This document shows, one piece after another, positions 52,813 through 61,800 of a stretch of 64,000 bases of DNA (position 1 is the first letter of the stretch; each line of letters opens with the position of its first letter). Source of the stretch: Enoplolaimus lenunculus (taxonomy: Eukaryota; Nematoda; Enoplea; Enoplida; Thoracostomopsidae); assembly GCA_030248215.1 (NCBI GenBank), contig JASANG010003504.1, forward strand, positions 1 to 64,000, in the 5' to 3' direction. Position numbers and translations under genes: made by a program. The notes beneath the pieces are model-generated. The model was not told where the DNA came from. It was given only the letters and a program-made list of their open reading frames with translations, and searched no databases.

Positions 52813-55800
52813 GTCATAACTCCGCCTACGCGCAATTTACATTACATTGTTTGCTCGTAAACGGTTCAGCAATATAACTGAAGCAAGAGATTGAACTAAG
52901 ACAGACTGCGGATGTATAGTGCACCGTTCTAAGTGCTTCATTCATCAAAAAGTATGTTTATCAAGTGAAAATTAACTGTTAGCTCGAAACATAAATTTTG
53001 TTTAATGCCAAAACTTAGCGTCTTGACTTGTCTGCATGGACCCACAAATAGGCCACTCCTGACTTAGAAATACGTAAGACAACGAACCTCAGAATTCGCA
53101 TAATGATCTGCTTCAATCATTGCATCGGCCATGACCTCAAGACTTCGTACGTCTTCATCACGCGCATTGATTTCTGCGTGAACATGCTCGTGTTCGCGTT
53201 CCGCCAAATGCGCAGATTCAAGGTCTCGAATTGGCTGTTCTGATTGCATTTGTGTTATGATACCTTGACCCCAGTTAATTAGGTCGCGTGCCTAAAGTGT
53301 TCAATAGTGTAAAAAATATCGATCAAATAAAGACTTAAGTGCACCATATAATTGGAAATGCAAAAGTAAAAAATACTGCTCAAATTCTAACCGCTTTTGC
53401 ATCCTGTAAACAAAAAGTAACTAATAATAAACCTCTATAATATAGATTTCGACTAAACTGAAACTTCTATGATCTTTGTGCAACCTCCACAATATCACGT
53501 TTGCACAAGGTAACATTTTTGAGGAAGGGTAGGGTGATGAACACGGAAGATTTTTGGCTTCAACGTGATTGTTGCTAGGGATGTGCCGATAACAAAATTC
53601 TTGGCGAAGCCGATACCGATGCTGATTCCAACTTTAGTACGCCATGCTTAATAAACAGATAGGATACTACATGTGCCGATATCAAAATTTTTGCTGATGC
53701 CGATACCGATGCTGATTCCAACTTTAGTAACCATGCTTAATAAACAGATAGTTCAGCACTAAAGGGTTTTTGGGTGCGACGAATCTGAGCAGACTGTTTA
53801 CACACCTCCAAAACCGATAGATAAATGAGTAGTTAGCTAATAGATAGTTTGCATATTGGCATAAACAATATTTCACTTTGTCTACAAAACTTCAAAACCG
53901 ATAATCGAATAGTTAGCTAGTAGCTAATTTGCATATTAGCTTAATTGACAAGACAAAATTAGGACTTTTCAAATTATTTCAATAATTATTAAGGTTACTG
54001 AAGGTTCTTGGGTGCGAGGAATCTGAATAAATTTTTTAATAATTAGCTTATAACTAATTTGCATATTTATAACAACGGTTTATTTCAATTATTTTTTAAA
54101 CAAACGCAAGAGAGAATAGTTTTCCTCACCAGAGACAAATCGCCACCTCCCTGATTGTTGCTGAACCTTTTGGCTTTAGTGTGTACTATTTAAGCCAACA
54201 AGCTTTAGTTTGACAGACAATCAAGTAAAAAAGGATTCAGTACCAGACAGTACACTCAAGCGTGCATTAAAATTAGATTAAATCGTGTACCAACCTTGGA
54301 ATAAAACCTTTGCAGGTCGTATGAAGCATGAAGCACTTCACGACGTGAAACTGCCTTTTCTTGTAGAGCATTCCAACTGTCAACCAGTAGTTGTTGTTGT
54401 TCCGCAATGTGTGCCGCATTGCCGCCAGGGTAGGCAACTTGTAGACGGGCACTATCCTCAATGAGGGATTGGAGCTGAAAATAATATGTTGAAAACTTCA
54501 GGCGTATAATAAAATCGCGCAATTCGTGAACGTCATTTTAATCAAATAAGCCAAACGAGTGCTGGCAGCGCTCAGGTTCAGTAGCAGTTAAATGCAGAAA
54601 AAACGAAAATTGCCAGTTAAAGTTGTGCTATAAACAAACATATTACCTGAGCTTCCAAAGCAACGAGTTCATTTTCAAACGCCTCGTGTTTCCGCAGCAA
54701 ACTCTGCACTGAATTAATGTCGCGTCCTTTTTCATCAGATACGCTCTGTGACTTCTCCTAGAACAAATAAGTTTGGTCTTTAAATTTTTGCTATAGATTT
54801 CCCTGGTTTACAAAAAATCTTAGTGCCAGTTTTTGTCGTAATAGCACAATAAAATTTATTGTCGTGCAACGTAGAACAACCAAATCGCACCCCATATGAA
54901 GTATCGGTTGTTTCCGGCAGCAGCACAGTATTCAACAAACTTAAATCGGTATACAAACAAATGTCTAAATTAATACGTAGATTTCACGCCCTAAAAATCT
55001 TAGTAAGCCAGTACAATTAGTTAGTAAACCTGGACTTGACATTAGTTACCTGTGTATAATTCGACATGCCTACAGAACCAAGTATTACCTGTACTCTAGA
55101 CAATGCGTCCGCAGCATCTCGGTTAAACCGGTGGATTTCTTCGGCGCCTTCGAGTTTTTGTTCACGGCATTCTATATAATCCAAAAGCATAGCCCATGCA
55201 GACCTAAAATGATCAAAATACAGATTACACAAAATTTATCGAGGCACGCCAAAAATTATTTAAAATTGGCGACAATTTCGCAATTACTATACAGAAAATA
55301 AGAGCACCTAAACTGGTGACTTGAAATTTGGCTAGAAACACAGTAGAAGACGGAAACTCATAGCTTAACATACCGCAATTCTTCTTGGCGCTTGTGAATA
55401 TCTGCAGAAAACGGAGGACTGCGCTCCAATAACGTTTTAGCGGCATTTTCGCACGTCTGAAAACGTTTTGACCCAGTCTTCACTTGCTGCTTAAAGTCTT
55501 CAAACTTGCTCATTATTTCCTAAAATCAATAGACTCAACAAAACTTAAATTGCCGCTAAGTATGTATCCTATTCGAATCTGCTGCTCAGCAACCAATATT
55601 AGCAGGAACCAAAGGTGTGTGCAATGTAGAAGTCACAATTTTGTAAAACAAACACCGAGAGTTACATACAACTAGGGCTCAAAAACCGCATATTTAAGGA
55701 CGCGGAATTTCCTTACTGTTAGATGTTCAAAGTCACGCCCATAATCATCGCTCATAGCAGTTTGTAGCTGATCATTAATCCATGCATCAAGCTCATGACT

Positions 55801-58800
55801 TTCGCGCATGTATTGAAACAAGCAAACAGCATCTTCCAAATTTGCACGTCGTCGTTCACACAAATTTTCCAAACCAGCAAAATTCAACTCTAGATCGCTC
55901 TGCAATTGTACTGCGCCAAAATATTATAAAATTACAAAACTCAGTGCAAAATGCCAACTAAGGCTGAAAACATATCTACATTAATAAAGTTGGAAAGCCA
56001 CAATAACTGATTTGGGCATCGTTTTGGTATGAACAAGTTTGCCCGCAACGACAGAAATATTGTGCTGAGCTGTATTATTTTAGTATTATACTGTTGCAAC
56101 TTTTACTCCAACTTAACTAGTACAAACTTAAACTGAATGTCAGTAAAATAACTTGACGATTCAACCTTGAAACAAGCAAAGATTTAACACTCAACATAGT
56201 TGTAAAACTGAAATCCAAATCGTTTATACACAATAGAATAAGCTTAAGTCAAATATTCACCTGCTTTTCTTGCATATTCTTGGACTCCGGGTGATGAGAA
56301 AGCGTGATATCAGAGACCAAATTTTTCAAATTATTTATCGCAGGTCGATAAGCGGCAAGTTCGTCAAATACTGCCTAAAAGTACCGAAAACGTAATTATT
56401 ATTAGATCGCTCACAATATGTTGCAACGTTAATTTGTTACAAAAACTACGTAAAGTAATTCAACCACATGCCAAAAGGCTGTGTTCTTCGAGGCCTACAA
56501 AAGCTACGACTGAATCAGATCAATCTGAATGATACACTGTAATCTAGTATCGCACCTTGACTAAACAATACAGAACATCTTACTTTGTGATGATTAAGCA
56601 TTTTGGTTGCGGCATCTTCATCTTGTCCATAATCGTCACGAGACAATGCACGCTGTTTATCAAAAATCCAATTTTCAACGTCCAAGGCTTCCGACATGTA
56701 CTAAAGTAAATAGTACAAATCGCTAGACAGAAAGAAATCACGGTTAATTAAGGAGTTTGGTCATTTTTGCTCATTTTGAAAATTTAGTTGTCAGTTTTGC
56801 CAGGAATTGACCGAACACGTACATTTTTTAAAATTATAATCTCGTTTAACTAACTTCTTTTTTACCAAAAAACATAACGTGGAACTAAAACCAACGTTCT
56901 TGGTTACGAACTTTACAAGCAAAGTTTCTCACTTACTTGCTGGCCTTTCAAAGCCAAGTCCAATCCTACCCGCCGTTCTTCGGCGAAACTTCTTAGCACT
57001 GACCATTCTAGGCCAAGCTCCTCGCATTTTGCTTTAATCTCGTTTGATTTCAAGTGTCCGCTATTTATAATACGCGTGCCTTCCGATTGGACTTCGCGTA
57101 TAGCTGGTTCGTGTCGATCAAGAATACCCATTAGCTGCTATAAATTAACAAAAAAGCAATGGCACAACATATTGACGCGTTGCTGTATTTACTGCGCTTG
57201 AAACCTTGATTAACAAAAAACATTGAATGTATCGGAGTTTCCGGTTGCAAATTAAGGTTGGAGAGGTTATGTTCCTGCGTAAGACTGATTTTAAAGCATT
57301 CCTGCTTTCAAAACTGAATTTCTAAGCATCGCCGGTTTTTACCATTCCATGTTGGTACGTATACAATTATAGATGCAAAATGATTCAATAACATTACAAT
57401 ACAAGTTAAACTAATACTTTTAATGAATAATCAAGCTCGTAATTCCTAATATAGTTGAACGACACGAAAAAATTTTAGTATGGACAGTAATTTTGATGCT
57501 CATCAGTGCTAACTTACTTCGTGCTTCTTGTGCATATTATTCGTATCGGTAAGCGAATTGCCGAATGCTTTTGAAGATGCGGCTGGTTTGTGTTCTTGTA
57601 TCCATTGAAGTTCGCTGTCGACATCAAACACAAACTGATGGAACTGGCGAGATTGTTCTAGTCGGGACCGTCTCTGTGACGCTGGATATTTCAAGCTCTC
57701 AAATCTGTAAACGAGCAGTTACTATCAAATACTACTTTTTGTTTCAAAAATCAACTTAACGTTGCCTAAATAATAAGGTGAGTCCAATACAAAAGTAGTC
57801 TCCAGCATTGTTTACTAATGTAATACATAAGGTTGGATAGCTATTTGACTAAAAGTCAAATACAATTTCACTGCTAGATGACCCGGTCGAAGACAAAAAC
57901 AGCAAGGCGATAACAATTGTTCCGCTTCATCACGAACAAACGCGTCGTAGTGGGACTAAATGTATTGAGGGAAGTTCGGATTCAATATAGTGCTGATTAA
58001 TTTTTAACAGTTTCAAAAACCTTATGCCCGACAAGCATAAAACGCTAATAAAATTGTACCAGTCATAGTCGGACTACATGTATTGAGCGAAACTCGACTT
58101 CTCTGTTTTGGAGATAAAGTAAACATGTTTTTCGGATTACTCATATACCATCGCTTGTAATCCTTTTGATTAGTACAAAAAAGGAACAAGCAAAAATTCA
58201 ATGTTTTAGAAATAATTCTGCAGTAGAACAAAATGATTGAAATGCGTTTATTTTATTACTCAGTTTTGCGCAACGTTATATTTTTTGTTTTGGCTGAGTT
58301 CTGATAAAAGAATTGCATACGAAGCTATATCCGATTACGCCCATTTCACGTACCGACTTAGTTTTGCGGTGTACGAATGCTCAATGCCTGAATTGTTCTT
58401 ATTTTGCAGAATCTTGCGCGCTAAGGACTATAACATTTAACGCCTTCCAAATTTCAAAATTGCCCTATGGTGTAGCATAGAGTCAGCGAAACAACGTGTA
58501 ACGTTTCGACGGTCGGCCAAAACTGCAGTCTAACTGTCGGCGCAGTAGGAAGCTAGTGAGTTGGCGTTGAGCTGAGTTACTAGAGTGAAGCAACTGACTG
58601 GCGAGCACATCATACTCCACCAATTTACCTGCTTTCTTTAACTGAGCAAAAGGTGTTCATTTTTTATTTTTACAAACCGTAGCTAACGAAATAAAAATAA
58701 TGACAATTAAACACAATATGCTGTACGGCCCTATTTGCTTTATAAACTGAAGTTCAGATTCGAATTCATATCGTTTTAAATATGCACAAACTTCATGAAA

Positions 58801-61800
58801 TGTATTGCACGCACCTGAGAAATTGAATATCACAGTCTGATATAAATGTGGTACTTTGACGCTGAGAAAAATTCTTAAGAATTTAAAAATTCAGTAATGA
58901 CGACGAAGCCAAAATGCGACATGCTGGATGCCGTTAGCGAATAGTAAATATTAAGTTTCCACCCGCAATAGAAAGTCAATCCGATAGCAAATTAGAATTT
59001 TGATCAGTAATATATTAAAACCAATTATTAATGAACCTAATTTTGATAAAAGTCGGTTTCTAAATTTCCAATAATTGTTTACTGCCATCTGTAGCCTCGA
59101 AGTGTACAAAACATGGGCAGAACACGTCAACAAAAGTTAAAGTGTCAGCAAAATTGAATTATTTTAGACATCTGGCATCCGGTAGGCTAACCCCTGATGC
59201 TGCAACCGGAGTAGGATGTCGATTTTCACCGGATGTTAAACCAGGATCCAGTTTTTGGCTTTGTCCTAATTAAAGCCTCGCAAAGTGATCACAAAACAAA
59301 CTAAGTATGAAACAAATGTACATAAGCTTACACCTACCGACGATCAAAATCTTTCATTTGCTTCAAAATTGTATCTGAATCAAAATGACCTTGTTTCGCT
59401 AAGTTTTCGCCTTGCTTAACGATGTCTTCTATTCTGTTTGCGTACATTGTCATTTCTTGTTCCAATATCTGAAATAGAACTTTAGCTATAAAGATATTTT
59501 GTATAAAACCGACAGAGTTCACTTAGTTATTATCACCGCTTCGCGAAAATTACGAACTGGCGGACTAAATGCCACATATTACGTCATATTTCTCATTCAA
59601 GTTTGCACACAATATTGTTAGTTTCTTAACAAATGACGATAAAACCATTAGTCTTGAACAAAACCCCAAGCAATATGAAGTCGTACTTTAGTAGGGTCTC
59701 CGGCACCCAGTCAATGACAAATACCTGGTGTTTTTGAATTAACTGCAATACATGTCTCAGATCTGATCCTGTTTCATTCGATGAAAGCTCTTTTTCCATT
59801 TCATTTAATTTTGTCCCACCATCTTCTAGCAAACGATTCAACATTTTTTGATCACAAGCTTGATGAAGTTTTTCACCTGCAAAACTATGTTATAAATTGG
59901 AAATCAATGCCAATCGTAGCAGCTAAAACGAAAGTCATATTCATCAGATCCGCGTTTAATAGATGCATTAAACTGTAATCAGAGACGATACCGTAATACG
60001 CAGGGTCAAGATAATACTATCAGATTTTAAACCTGCAAAAAATAACATTCCAAATGCAAAATCATGAACTTATCGATTTTGAACAAATTGTTGCGAATAT
60101 TTGAAAACCAAAACAGACCAAACAGACCATGCAATCCTGTAGCCACACTTACCCTTTTCCTTCGTTTTTTGTTGGAGGGATTCCCATTTTTCATTAAGCT
60201 CCTTCAGTATCTGTTTGATGCTATAGCTTCTGGAATGACTGGCTCGAATCAATTCATTACCTTCCTAGAATATGACTTATATTTATACAAATACATTAAC
60301 CAGAAAAGAAACTGATAGAATCCCAACTGACTTATATGTGCAAAAAGTATCGGCAAAGAATCGGCATTTTTTTGCAGTGCCGATGCCCATGCCAATACTG
60401 ACGAAAAGTGACGATTATTACTGATGCCGATGCCGATTAATCGGCACATCCCTAATTGTTTCCTTTCTCATCCTTATAATGTTTCACGTTTTTGACCTAA
60501 ATAGGACCTTCAAAATTCGTAATTTAGAATTTTCTGAAATGTTTTGGTATTATGTCTCATTTCTAAGTCTCAAAGAATTTGAGTCTGTCTCAGTCTCAGT
60601 CTCAACATCTTCATTGAGACTCTCATTCCTGGCTGTGCTACATTCCCCAGATTCGTCTGCTCTAAACGATCGGCGTTAGGTTACTGTGTTTCGCCGCCAA
60701 TTAGGTAACGGCGAACTGTATTGTTACACCCTGGCCCCACGTTACATAGCCCCTACACCCTCGCATCACGTTACATAGCCCCTACACCCTCGCATCACGT
60801 TACATAGCCCCGGTAAAGTTTTAACCGCGTTTGCACGATAAACAAAATATCCATGTGGACCCAACTAAAACTTTCGACCCCTAACCCCCTTTAAATCATG
60901 ATGGATTAGTTGCTCGTTTGTGAATGCATAAACATACATCATTTAACGTAGCCAAACGATCGGCGTTAGCTTTAAGTTCTGCTTCGAACGCTTCGTGCCG
61001 TTTTGCTTTACGTTCCAAATTAGCACAATCATTGTACGACGCATCCAATGCAATTTTAATTTTGTCATCCATCCAATCGGAAAGCTAAAGCAAACATCAA
61101 ATTGGTTAAAAACCGTGACCATATTGTATCATAACGGAAGTGTACAGGATATCAAATAGTTTGGTATAGAGTACTGTTATGCTTTTAAGCAATAAGTATT
61201 CGACGATGTAAAATACCAAAACCTGACCGGACGTAGGTTATCTAGTGACGCCCTGGTAACCGTACGATATTACGAGAGACTAAATAATCTTGTAACCTAA
61301 CACTGTATTCTTGCATTATAATAACACGAAATCAATTCAACAAACTAAAGCAACAAACGCAAACACCAGTTACTGTTGATTTGAACGATGAAGTTGACTA
61401 CGGTACTACCGAAGGTAATTATGATTACCTTAAAGTTGCAGACTTAAATGGTTTGTATTTTGAATACAGAATTTCTACTTCAAGTTTGAAAACGTAATGC
61501 GAAGTAAATAGCACAATACATGTTTGAGTTTCATAATTTGACGAAAGTCAACCACTAGTCAGTCCTTCTAAAGGGTAATACCGTCTGGAAGCGGTTAACA
61601 AAAATTCCCAAATAAAAACACCAAGAAGTATTCCATTCGGTTTCGTCAAAAACTTTCTAACCTCATCCGAGTCGCGTTTAAACTGTTGATATGCTAACGC
61701 CGCTTCTAATTCCTCTTTGCGCGATCGTGCACGATCTTTTACGTCAACACGTCGAGACATAACTGAATTACGTCGTTCGTCAATACTAAATAACATAGAA

